A DNA stretch of 64,000 bases, taken from positions 3,224,001-3,288,000 of the forward strand of contig OY760867.2 of assembly GCA_963664035.2 (NCBI GenBank), in the 5' to 3' direction. Position 1 is the first letter of the stretch. Each line of letters begins with the position of its first letter. This DNA is from G958296245 sp963664035 (GTDB taxonomy: Bacteria; Chloroflexota; Dehalococcoidia; Lucifugimonadales; G958296245). Position numbers and translations under genes: made by a program. This document shows, in pieces, positions 57,753 to 64,000 of the stretch. The notes beneath the pieces were generated by a model. The model saw nothing but the letters and a program-made list of their open reading frames with translations, had not been told where the DNA came from and made no database searches.

Positions 57753-57778
57753 TATTCGATAACTCTAGATTGAAAATG

Positions 57779-57808
57779 AGATTACGTTATCATGACTGAT
57801 AATGTCAA
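57779..57808 (-). promoter_or_regulatory. Predicted promoter and operator-like palindrome of the giant gene
   Basis: On the minus strand TTGACA (57808-57803) and TAATCT (57784-57779) are separated by 18 bases. The spacer contains the perfect inverted repeat TTATCA-gtca-TGATAA (57802-57787), a position suited to a repressor. A start about 20-25 bases before the GTG would follow. The -10 match is weak, so this is a moderate prediction. Confidence 0.4.
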
Positions 57809-57824
57809 GCGGAACGCGGCATGA

Positions 57825-58751
57825 GTAACTGTTCAGAGTACGGGAGGGCAGCCACAAGGGCTGCACCCCACGGGATGGAAGCCGTAGTCGTAGGGGCGTC
57901 CCTTGTGGGCGCCCTAGGTGAGGAACGCAGAGTACGGGAGGGCAGCCACAAGGGCTGCACCCTACGGGATGGAAGCCGTAGTCGTAGGGGCGTCCCTTGT
58001 GGGCGCCCTGGACGAGGAACGCAGAGTACGGGAGGGCAGCCACAAGGGCTGCACCCTACGGGGTGGAAGCCGTAGTCGTAGGGGCGTCCCTTGTGGGCGC
58101 CCTGGACGAGGAACGCAGAGTACGGGAGGGCAGCCACAAGGGCTGCACCCCACGGGATGGAAGCCGTAGTCGTAGGGGCGTCCCTTGTGGGCGCCCTGGA
58201 CGAGGAACGCACCAACTCTGAACAGTTACCGGCATGAGTAACTGTTCAGAGTACGGGAGGGCAGCCACAAGGGCTGCACCCTACGGGATGGAAGCCGTAG
58301 TCGTAGGGGCGTCCCTTGTGGGCGCCCTAGGCGAGGAACGCACCAACTCTGGACAGTTACCGGCATGAGTAACTGTTCAGAGTACGGGAGGGCAGCCACA
58401 AGGGCTGCACCCCACGGGATGGAAGCTGTATCGTAGGGGCGTCCCTTGTGGGCGCCCTGGACGAGGAACGCACCAACTCTGAACAGCTACCGGCATGAGT
58501 AACTGTTCAGAGTACGGGAGGGCAGCCACAAGGGCTGCACCCTACGGGATGGAAGCCGTAGTCGTAGGGGCGTCCCTTGTGGGCGCCCTAGGTGAGGAAC
58601 GCACCAACTCTGGACAGCTACCGGCATGAGTAACTGTTCAGAGTACGGGAGGGCAGCCACAAGGGCTGCACCCTACGGGATGGAAGCCGTATCGTAGGGG
58701 CGTCCCTTGTGGGCGCCCTGGACGAGGAACGCACCAACTCTGGACAGTTAC
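57825..58751 (+). mobile_element. Tandem array of IS66-like MITEs
   Basis: Five units bounded by GTAACTGTTCAGAGT and ACTCTGAACAGTTAC-type ends lie head to tail: 57825-58229, 58238-58360, 58369-58490, 58499-58621 and 58630-58751. The 8-bp word CGGCATGA precedes the first, separates all units, and follows the last. The four single units are 122-123 bp, matching the lone copy at 505-627. The first unit contains four copies of the hairpin core, repeated every 94 bp (57836, 57930, 58024, 58118). There is no coding capacity; the small frames inside are translations of the hairpin. It lies directly upstream of the giant gene promoter. Confidence 0.85.
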
Positions 58752-59049
58752 CGGCATGACCCTGTGGGGGTTTAATATCTGAAGACGGCGAGCTAACCGA
58801 GAGGTGTGGGACCTCATCGGCAGGAGAATACTGGCCAAGCTGCGTTCAGGGGACGACCTGAGCGTGGGCGTCGAGTTCTCGGTGAGCGTCGATGCAGGCC
58901 TGTCACAGGCTTCCAGCTGGAGCAGGCCCCTGCAGACCTGGGGTCTACAAGAGACCTGGGGTCTACAAGAGACCTGGGGTCTACAAGAACAGGTGTCGGT
59001 GGACGCTTCGCAAAGCCGGCGGCGACTCCCTCTGCGACGTGATGAGTCG
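58752..59049. other. Gene-free stretch between MITE array and tRNA
   Basis: I see no gene here. It contains three direct 18-bp repeats, listed separately. A plus-strand open frame (58804-59115) is not credible, because its end is simply the antisense of the tRNA. Confidence 0.6.
58935..58988. repeat. Three perfect 18-bp direct repeats
   Basis: The unit GACCTGGGGTCTACAAGA occurs at 58935-58952, 58953-58970 and 58971-58988 without mismatch. It includes the palindrome GACCTGGGGTC. No function is evident. Confidence 0.8.
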
Positions 59050-59126
59050 TGGTGGGCCAGCGTGGACTCGAACCACGGACCTCAGTCTTATCAGGACTGC
59101 GCTCTAACCGGCTGAGCTACTGGCCC
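59050..59126 (-). tRNA. tRNA-Ile (anticodon GAT), CCA encoded
   Basis: On the minus strand the cloverleaf is complete: acceptor GGGCCAG/CTGGCCC, D arm GCTC/GAGC, anticodon stem CAGTC/GACTG around the loop CTGATAA (anticodon GAT), and T arm CGTGG/CCACG around TTCGAGT. The discriminator base is A and the 3' CCA is encoded at 59052-59050. Length is 77 bases. It stands alone, outside any rRNA operon. Confidence 0.95.
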
Positions 59127-59200
59127 CAGGGTGAAGAAGGGGATCGTCGGCGGACATGGAGAGTATATCGGCGCCGAGGCCGGAGCGTCAACTTTGCCCA

Positions 59201-59512
59201 TCAGCGCTGCCGACCCTCCTCGTGGGCTGTAAGCTCGTACAGCGTCACCCCGCGCCCTTCTCTCTTCGCCTCAAGCCACTGTTGGAAGGACCGGTGGCCC
59301 TCCCCCGACTTTCTGCCCGCCAGCAGCATCTCGACGCTGATGTCCTCGTCCAGGTTCGGCCAGTGAATCCCCTGACCCCCACCTATCAGCTCCCAGTTGC
59401 CTCTTTCCTCCGGGGTTGCGTGTTCCAGCCTGGGGTACCAGGCCAACGGGACGGAGATGGTCCTGCCGTCCGACAGCTCGGCCGTGAGGGTGTCCTCCGT
59501 CACCTCAACCAT
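59201..59512 (-). CDS. DUF2442 domain protein
   Basis: This protein of about 103 residues has the DUF2442 core: LTAELSDGRTISVPLAWYPR, then GIHWPNLDEDISVEMLLAG. Family members are small proteins often found in toxin-antitoxin-like pairs with DUF4160 proteins; no DUF4160 gene is adjacent here. The start is placed at the ATG at 59512, because GGAGG lies five bases upstream; ATGs at 59515 and 59536 are alternatives, the latter with its GGAG box too close. It follows the beta-propeller gene by a short gap on the same strand and may be co-transcribed. Function is unknown. Confidence 0.75.
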   Translation of the reverse strand: MVEVTEDTLTAELSDGRTISVPLAWYPRLEHATPEERGNWELIGGGQGIHWPNLDEDISVEMLLAGRKSGEGHRSFQQWLEAKREGRGVTLYELTAHEEGRQR

Positions 59513-59549
59513 CATGGCCTCCGGCACACAGCCCATCTCCGCCGCCGCG

Positions 59550-60956
59550 CTACCCGCCGGCCGTGAACGAGTACAGCTTCGCCGAGCGTAGGTAGAACTT
59601 CAGCCGTATCGTGCGCCCGCGCAGCTCGTCCAGGGTGGTGTTCCGCCGCCAGGTGACCTGGTGCCGCACCGAGTCGCCGTCGAAGAGGGCGCAGTCCGGC
59701 CTGGAGAAGCCGTCGTACTGCACGCCGTCCTCGTCGAGCGCCGCGACCCGCACCGCGCCCCCGCGCGCCGCCGCGTTGATCTGGAGCTGTCCGCCGTCGC
59801 AACGGAACGGCTTGGTGAGCAGGTATCCGAGCTCGTCGCCGCCGTCGACCGACACGAAGCCGTCCAGCCTAAGCTTGGCGAGGGCAATGGAGCCGGTGCG
59901 CCCGTTCATGCCGTGCTCGAGCTCGCAGGTGGAGTAGTAGAACCATAGCTCGTCGCCGACCTGGACAGGCCCCCTTGCGGTGTAGACCTCACCCGCGTCG
60001 ACGCTGCCCGGGGGGCCGTTCGGTATGAAAGGCTTCCTGCCCCCTACCCGCTCCCACGAGATGCCGTCCCGGCTGGACGCTAGCTGGACGTCTATCGTGC
60101 CGTAGAACCTGATCTGAGGCTCCTCCAGGAAGGTCTGGTAGACGAATAGCTGTCCCAGGTAGTGGCCCTCGTACTGGAATACCGGCATCCCGTAGAACTC
60201 GGTGCCGGGCGGGTCCTGCTCGTCGGGGACCAGCACGTCCTCCGGGTCGGTCCAGTTCACGAAGTCGTCGCTGACCGCACGGCCTATGCGTCTCGTCATG
60301 TTCCCCTCGTGTACCGACGGGCGGGCGTACGCCACGTACTTGCCGTGGCTCTCGTCCCAACCCAACAGCATGTGCGAGTCGCTGGACCTTCGGATGACCG
60401 GGTTGCCCTCGTACTTCGTCCAGCGCAGCCCGTCCGGCGAGAACGCCACCGACACGCCGTCGCCCATGTTCGGGGTGCCGGACGGGTCGCGGGCCTCGAA
60501 GAAGAGCGACTTGTACAGCCTGGCCGGGTCCGGGTCGCGCTCGTCCCTGATGACGTTGCCGAAAGCGGCGTCGCTCAGCACGATGTTGTTGTCCTTCGAG
60601 CCCTCGAACTCGACGAGGCCCAGGTTCGAGCGCTCCCAGAATATGCCGTCGTTCGAGGTGGCGTAGCCGATCGTGTACAGCAGGTTCGAGGCGTCGAAGT
60701 TCTTCCACGGCCCGCTGTCAGCCGAGCCTATCTTGGGAATCCCCATGCCGCCGTACCCCTGGTACCACATCCTGAACAGCCCGTCTCCCGGGTCGCGGGT
60801 CACGGTGCCGTACACGGTTACCCTGCCCTCCCAGGGATAGAGAGGGCTCAGGATGGGATTGCCGCCGTACTTGGCCGGCTGGTTCAGCGTGCGGCAGACG
60901 CCCCTCTCCTCCTCGATTATCCGGTCGTCTATGAATAGCTGCTTCTGTCCTGTCAT
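59550..60956 (-). CDS. Beta-propeller glycosidase-like protein (GH32/43/130-type fold)
   Basis: This 468-residue protein starts QLFIDDRIIEEERGV and shows propeller-blade words: GNPILSPLYPWEG, FRMWYQGYG, GYATSNDGIFWERSNLG, SVAFSPDGLRWTKYEGNPVI, RAVSDDFVNWTDPE and ASSRDGISWERVGG. The pattern of SxDGxxW repeats and GNPIL/GNPVI is that of five-bladed glycosyl hydrolases, although I cannot assign one GH family or a confident catalytic pair. The last 100 or so residues look like a separate beta-sandwich (GGQLQINAAARGG). There is no signal peptide, so it is probably cytoplasmic. The ATG at 60956 has GAGGAG ten bases upstream. It lies 31 bases after the Gfo/Idh gene, within the same operon. Confidence 0.7.
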   Translation of the reverse strand: MTGQKQLFIDDRIIEEERGVCRTLNQPAKYGGNPILSPLYPWEGRVTVYGTVTRDPGDGLFRMWYQGYGGMGIPKIGSADSGPWKNFDASNLLYTIGYATSNDGIFWERSNLGLVEFEGSKDNNIVLSDAAFGNVIRDERDPDPARLYKSLFFEARDPSGTPNMGDGVSVAFSPDGLRWTKYEGNPVIRRSSDSHMLLGWDESHGKYVAYARPSVHEGNMTRRIGRAVSDDFVNWTDPEDVLVPDEQDPPGTEFYGMPVFQYEGHYLGQLFVYQTFLEEPQIRFYGTIDVQLASSRDGISWERVGGRKPFIPNGPPGSVDAGEVYTARGPVQVGDELWFYYSTCELEHGMNGRTGSIALAKLRLDGFVSVDGGDELGYLLTKPFRCDGGQLQINAAARGGAVRVAALDEDGVQYDGFSRPDCALFDGDSVRHQVTWRRNTTLDELRGRTIRLKFYLRSAKLYSFTAGG

Positions 60957-60987
60957 GCTTACAACGCTCCTCTACTTCCGGGACCCA

Positions 60988-62043
60988 TTACAAGGGCAAT
61001 GGTATCGTGCGCCGCTCCTGCGCGCTCCTGGTCACAGCCTCGGTGAACTCCATGTACTTGAGGCCGTCCTCGAACGTCGTCTCCCCCACGGGGCGCTCGC
61101 CCCGTATCGCCCCCACGAACTCCGCCGCCGCCTGCATGGGCCGCCACTTCTCCCTGGGTATGACCACCTCGGTCATCGCGTCTTCTCCGCGCCGGCCCAG
61201 CCACACACCCGACGACTCCGGCGTGCCTGGAGGGTTCAGAACGCACCGGACCGTACCCTCCGATCCGAACACCCACAGCTCGCTAGCCGGCGCGAAGCCC
61301 GTTACCGTGCTCAACCGCATGTGCATCGTGGCGCGCCCCGATAGCTCGGCGGTTATCTCGACGTGGTCTGGCACGTCGGTAACCATGCGCCCGCCGGAAG
61401 GGCTGCTCAGCCGCGGGTAGAACACCCTCGTAACCGCGGTCACGCTCGTCGCCGGGCCGAAGATGCGCATCATGTCCTCGTACCGCGCGGCGACCATCAT
61501 GACGTTGAACCCGCTCAGGCCCCTGTCGTGGCGCCAGGGGTAAGCCGGCGCAAGGTCTGCGAAGCCAGACGCCTGCGTGAAGTCGACGGCCAGAACCTCG
61601 CCTATCGAGCCGTCCACCATCTCCTTCAGCGTCCGCACCACGGCGGGGTTCGCCATGGAGCCGGGGTTGACTTGCGCGATCAGGTCCGGCCTGTCGCGGC
61701 TGGCCGCCAGCATCTCCCGCGCCTCGTCCGCGCTCATCGCCATGCGCGCCTCGGTCAGCACGTGCTTGCCCTGCTCCAGCGCCCGCAGCGTGACCGGGTG
61801 GTGCATGTAGGGCCACGTGCCTATGACGACGGCGTCGATGTCCTGGTCGTCGAGTAGCTGCGTCCAATCGTCGTAGACCCGTGGGATACCATGCTCGCGC
61901 GCCGCGCGCTCGCTCGAACGGCGCGTGCTGTTGGCGACGCCCAGAATCTCGACGCCCTCTATGGCCCTCAAACGCGGTATGTGGGAGTTCCTAGCGTTGG
62001 CGCCCGCGCCGACGAACCCCACCCTCACTCTATGCCGGGACAT
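60988..62043 (-). CDS. Gfo/Idh/MocA family NAD(P)-dependent oxidoreductase, variant active site
   Basis: This 351-residue protein has an N-terminal Rossmann fold (VRVGFVGAGANARNSHIPRL; DIDAVVIGTWPYMHHPVTLRALEQGKHV) and a C-terminal Gfo/Idh sheet domain. The usual EKP motif, whose lysine is catalytic in classical members, reads TEARMAMS here. The downstream region that normally gives the His/Asp pair reads FNVMMVAARYEDMMRIFG, without the usual histidine. It may therefore act on a sugar derivative by another mechanism or have lost redox activity. SD AGAGGA precedes the ATG at 62043. Neighbours (sialidase-like, propeller hydrolase, PhyH) suggest use of a modified sugar or its derivative. Confidence 0.85.
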   Translation of the reverse strand: MSRHRVRVGFVGAGANARNSHIPRLRAIEGVEILGVANSTRRSSERAAREHGIPRVYDDWTQLLDDQDIDAVVIGTWPYMHHPVTLRALEQGKHVLTEARMAMSADEAREMLAASRDRPDLIAQVNPGSMANPAVVRTLKEMVDGSIGEVLAVDFTQASGFADLAPAYPWRHDRGLSGFNVMMVAARYEDMMRIFGPATSVTAVTRVFYPRLSSPSGGRMVTDVPDHVEITAELSGRATMHMRLSTVTGFAPASELWVFGSEGTVRCVLNPPGTPESSGVWLGRRGEDAMTEVVIPREKWRPMQAAAEFVGAIRGERPVGETTFEDGLKYMEFTEAVTRSAQERRTIPLPL

Positions 62044-62068
62044 CTACCCGTCCTCTGGCAGCCGTCAT

Positions 62069-63238
62069 TCACGCACTCCATGAATCGCCAGGCCGTAGGG
62101 GCGGGTTTGAAACCCGCCCTCCCAGCTCGCTCTCCGAGTACGTGCTGCCCCCGATGTATCGGACGCCGTACGCGTCGTGGAAGTAGTATACGGTCAGTAT
62201 CCGCCCGTCGCGTAGCTGCACGGACGCGGAATAGCCGAGGTCGTAGTGCAGGCCGTCGTCCCGTATCACGAGCTCGCGCTCCATGTCCCACGTCTCGCCG
62301 TCGTCGCCGCTGGTCACGGCCCTGACGCCGAACGGCTCGCGCCGGTAGCCGTATGAGCAGAGCAGCCGCCCGCTGTCCAGCCTCAGCAGGTGACACGGAT
62401 ACCCCCAGATGGGAGACCGCCTCAGCCCCGTCCAAATCCAGCCTCCGTCCGCGGACGACGCCTGGAAGAGATAGCCGTCCGTGTCCGCCGTGCGCATCAT
62501 CGTCAGCAGCCGGCCGCCGCCCATATCGAGCACGGGCGGCTCGTAGAAGCCGGCGCCGTCGTGCGGGTCCCGCGCCACCGCGGTCGGCTCTCCCCACGAG
62601 CGCCCGCCGTCGCGCGACCTGAGGAGATGGTACGAGGCGACGCTCTCGCCCTGGAAGGTGCCGTAGATCGGCATCATCCAGGTGCCGTCGGCCAGCTCGA
62701 CTACCGCCGTCTTCCCGACGAACGCCGCGAACCCGAAGCCCGGCAGCGCGACCGGCTCCGCGTCGCTCCAGGTATGGCCGCCGTCCGGCGAGCGGTAGAT
62801 GTAGATGCTGTCGAATAGCTCGGAGCCGAAGGCCTTGTCGGGCTGCATGGGCCGCAGGAATCTGCCGCCGTTCAGCGACGCGATCTGCTCGCCGGACTTC
62901 CCCATGTCCCAGCGGTGGTTGAGGACTATCACCTCCCCCGACCTCAGCTGGGTCGCCACCGGCATGTTCAGGTCCTGGGAGCCGTCCGAGGAGTCGATGA
63001 TGGCGGGCTCCGACCACGTGGCGCCATCGTCTTCCGAGCGGACGGCGGCTATCCGCGACTCCGGGTCGAGGTGGTAGTGGCGCAGCTTCTCGTCCCTCTT
63101 GTGGGCGGGGTTGCCGTGGCCGAGCCGCGCCGGGGCCTGCCGGAACACCGTGAGCAGGTCTCCGTTGGCGAGGCGGACTATGTCCGGGAATGCTCCCTGG
63201 TAGTCCGTACCCCTATATAGCGTGAATTGCTCCGGCAT
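62069..63238 (-). CDS. Sialidase family (BNR-repeat) protein
   Basis: This 389-residue six-bladed propeller protein has at least four Asp-box (BNR) motifs: SEDDGATWSEP, SPDGGHTWSDA, SRDGGRSWGEP and SGDDGETWDME. The opening is FTLYRGTDYQGAFPDIVRLANGDLL. It lacks a signal peptide. Family members hydrolyse sialic or related acidic sugars, but many SAR202-type paralogues have no tested substrate. The start at 63238 is one base from the stop of the PhyH gene (TGAgATG), so translation is coupled. Its last 15 or so residues (GGRVSNPPLRPGDSWSA) are the translation of an inserted REP palindrome, so the natural C-terminus has been replaced. Confidence 0.85.
   Translation of the reverse strand: MPEQFTLYRGTDYQGAFPDIVRLANGDLLTVFRQAPARLGHGNPAHKRDEKLRHYHLDPESRIAAVRSEDDGATWSEPAIIDSSDGSQDLNMPVATQLRSGEVIVLNHRWDMGKSGEQIASLNGGRFLRPMQPDKAFGSELFDSIYIYRSPDGGHTWSDAEPVALPGFGFAAFVGKTAVVELADGTWMMPIYGTFQGESVASYHLLRSRDGGRSWGEPTAVARDPHDGAGFYEPPVLDMGGGRLLTMMRTADTDGYLFQASSADGGWIWTGLRRSPIWGYPCHLLRLDSGRLLCSYGYRREPFGVRAVTSGDDGETWDMERELVIRDDGLHYDLGYSASVQLRDGRILTVYYFHDAYGVRYIGGSTYSESELGGRVSNPPLRPGDSWSA
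62099..62119. repeat. REP-like palindrome inside the sialidase 3' end
   Basis: GGGCGGGTTT-g-AAACCCGCCC is the same element as at 291-311. It lies in frame with the sialidase gene and contributes its C-terminal residues RVSNPPL. Confidence 0.8.
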
Positions 63239-63239
63239 C

Positions 63240-64000
63240 TCACGCCTCTATAGTCTCGAACCCGAGCGCCAGCAGCGGCTCGATCATCCCCCGTATCCGC
63301 GGGTTCTCGTGGCCCACCCACCTGTCGGACGGGCGCAGGCTGTACGTCATGCGCCCATAGGCGCGCTTCAGGAACGCTAACTGCTCGTCGCTGCTGGGCG
63401 CGGGCATGAGCGACATCGCCAGCATCCGTCGGCCCGCGCCGCCGCCGAACGACGCGTGGGCCATCCCCTGGCTGAAGAATACGACGTCTCCCGGGTCCGA
63501 CTCGAGCGCCGCGCAGGGCACGTCCTCGGGGGCAAGGCCAAACGGCCTGGGCTGGCGGGGCGCGCCGGCTCGCCACATGAACTCCAGGTGGTCGCCCATA
63601 TCCTGCCGCTGCGACCCGGGTATGACGCGCAGACACCCCGTGTCCGCCCTCACGGGGTCGAAGTAGAAGACGACCTTGATCGACTCGTAGTCCCACGGGA
63701 GGTGGTCGCCGTCGGATCCCTGGAAGCGGTCCCCGTGCCACTCCGTGTCCCCGACGTACAGGTTGCCGTCGGACCCCACCCATATGAAGCCCTCGCCGAG
63801 AAGCTGCTGCAACGGCAGGTATATGCGGTCGTCAGCCACGACGTCGGTGAGCAGATCGCGCTTCTCAACGAACGGCTGCACCGACTGCCGCTGCTCCCCG
63901 TCGAACGCCTCGTACCCGCGCGCCTCCGCCAGCACGTCATCGAACTCGCCAGTGATCCCCGCCATCTCGCCAGCCGGAAAGATCTGCCGCCGCACCACGA
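63240..64000 (-). CDS. Phytanoyl-CoA dioxygenase (PhyH) family protein, 5' end outside the window
   Basis: About 253 residues are visible. The protein begins in the middle of the usual first helix (RRQIFPAGEMAGITGEFDD), so the true start lies beyond the right edge; the GTG at 63998 is probably internal. It is a Fe(II)/2-oxoglutarate oxygenase: the HxD ligands are in TEWHGDRF, the distal His in QGMAHASFGG, and a downstream Arg in GRRMLAMS fits 2-oxoglutarate binding. Such enzymes hydroxylate small carbon substrates. It is the first visible gene of the operon that continues with the sialidase-like, Gfo/Idh and propeller genes, to which it is translationally coupled. The substrate cannot be told from the sequence. 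Confidence 0.85.
   Translation of the reverse strand, partial: VVRRQIFPAGEMAGITGEFDDVLAEARGYEAFDGEQRQSVQPFVEKRDLLTDVVADDRIYLPLQQLLGEGFIWVGSDGNLYVGDTEWHGDRFQGSDGDHLPWDYESIKVVFYFDPVRADTGCLRVIPGSQRQDMGDHLEFMWRAGAPRQPRPFGLAPEDVPCAALESDPGDVVFFSQGMAHASFGGGAGRRMLAMSLMPAPSSDEQLAFLKRAYGRMTYSLRPSDRWVGHENPRIRGMIEPLLALGFETIEA

Noticed and set aside
57805..58268. Several Cys/Gly/Pro-rich small frames in the MITE array
   Set aside because: They are the same hairpin core translated repeatedly, on both strands, with no start signals.
57825..58751. CRISPR array
   Set aside because: The repeats are 94 or 131 bp long with nearly identical interiors and no unique spacers; they are MITE copies with inverted ends.
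58804..59115. Plus-strand 103-residue frame containing TWGLQE repeats
   Set aside because: The repeats are translations of the 18-bp DNA repeat, and the end (DSNHGPQSYQDCALTG) is the antisense of tRNA-Ile, a known source of false genes.

Overview
The window looks like one contig of a high-GC, uncultivated bacterium. A Chloroflexota lineage such as SAR202/Dehalococcoidia is my best guess. It rests on tandem Uma2 endonucleases, a GAF/PAS kinase fused to an OmpR-type regulator, a PhyH/sialidase/Gfo-Idh catabolic cluster, short GGGCGGGTTT palindromes and a giant GLUG/fibronectin surface protein. This is an inference from gene style; there is no rRNA gene to confirm it.

Layout. 1-685 is gene-free and repeat-rich, with a 21-bp tandem array and a 123-bp MITE that has its own 8-bp target duplication. 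686-2270 holds two tandem Uma2-family nuclease paralogues. 2482-4857 is a single-chain GAF-PAS-HisKA-HATPase-REC-wHTH signalling protein. The gap behind it (4858 to about 5150) is filled by a decayed, frameshifted piece of a GLUG-repeat gene. 5193-5875 is a small ArsR regulator plus VOC-protein operon.

5985-19056 (minus strand) is a tight seven-gene operon, most likely an anti-phage or anti-plasmid system. In transcription order it encodes an SNF2 helicase with a DUF3883-like nuclease end, an AAA/OLD-like ATPase, a Toprim protein, a DUF1156 DNA methyltransferase, a second AAA/OLD-like ATPase, a second Toprim protein, and a DUF499 ATPase with an N-terminal HEPN RNase-like domain. Start and stop codons overlap or nearly touch at most junctions. 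I do not recognise a described system with two split ATPase-Toprim pairs embedded between DUF1156, DUF499 and helicase genes, so this is the best candidate for an undescribed system.

19251-57752 (minus strand) is one uninterrupted 12,833-codon frame encoding a giant surface protein. It has a signal peptide, ten in-frame super-repeats of about 650-680 residues (EF-hand-like loop, GLUG modules, Calx-beta-like and Fn3 domains), an array of several dozen Fn3 domains, a Pro-Glu-Thr stalk and a C-terminal membrane anchor. Its predicted promoter lies just inside a 927-bp tandem MITE array (57825-58751) of the same family as the copy at 505-627. The 15-bp ends beginning GTAA and the 8-bp duplications point to an IS66-type transposase as the mobilising enzyme.

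59050-59126 is tRNA-Ile(GAT). From 59201 to the right edge is a minus-strand catabolic operon: phytanoyl-CoA dioxygenase (cut by the window edge), BNR sialidase-like protein, Gfo/Idh/MocA oxidoreductase with an altered active site, a beta-propeller glycosidase-like protein and a DUF2442 protein.
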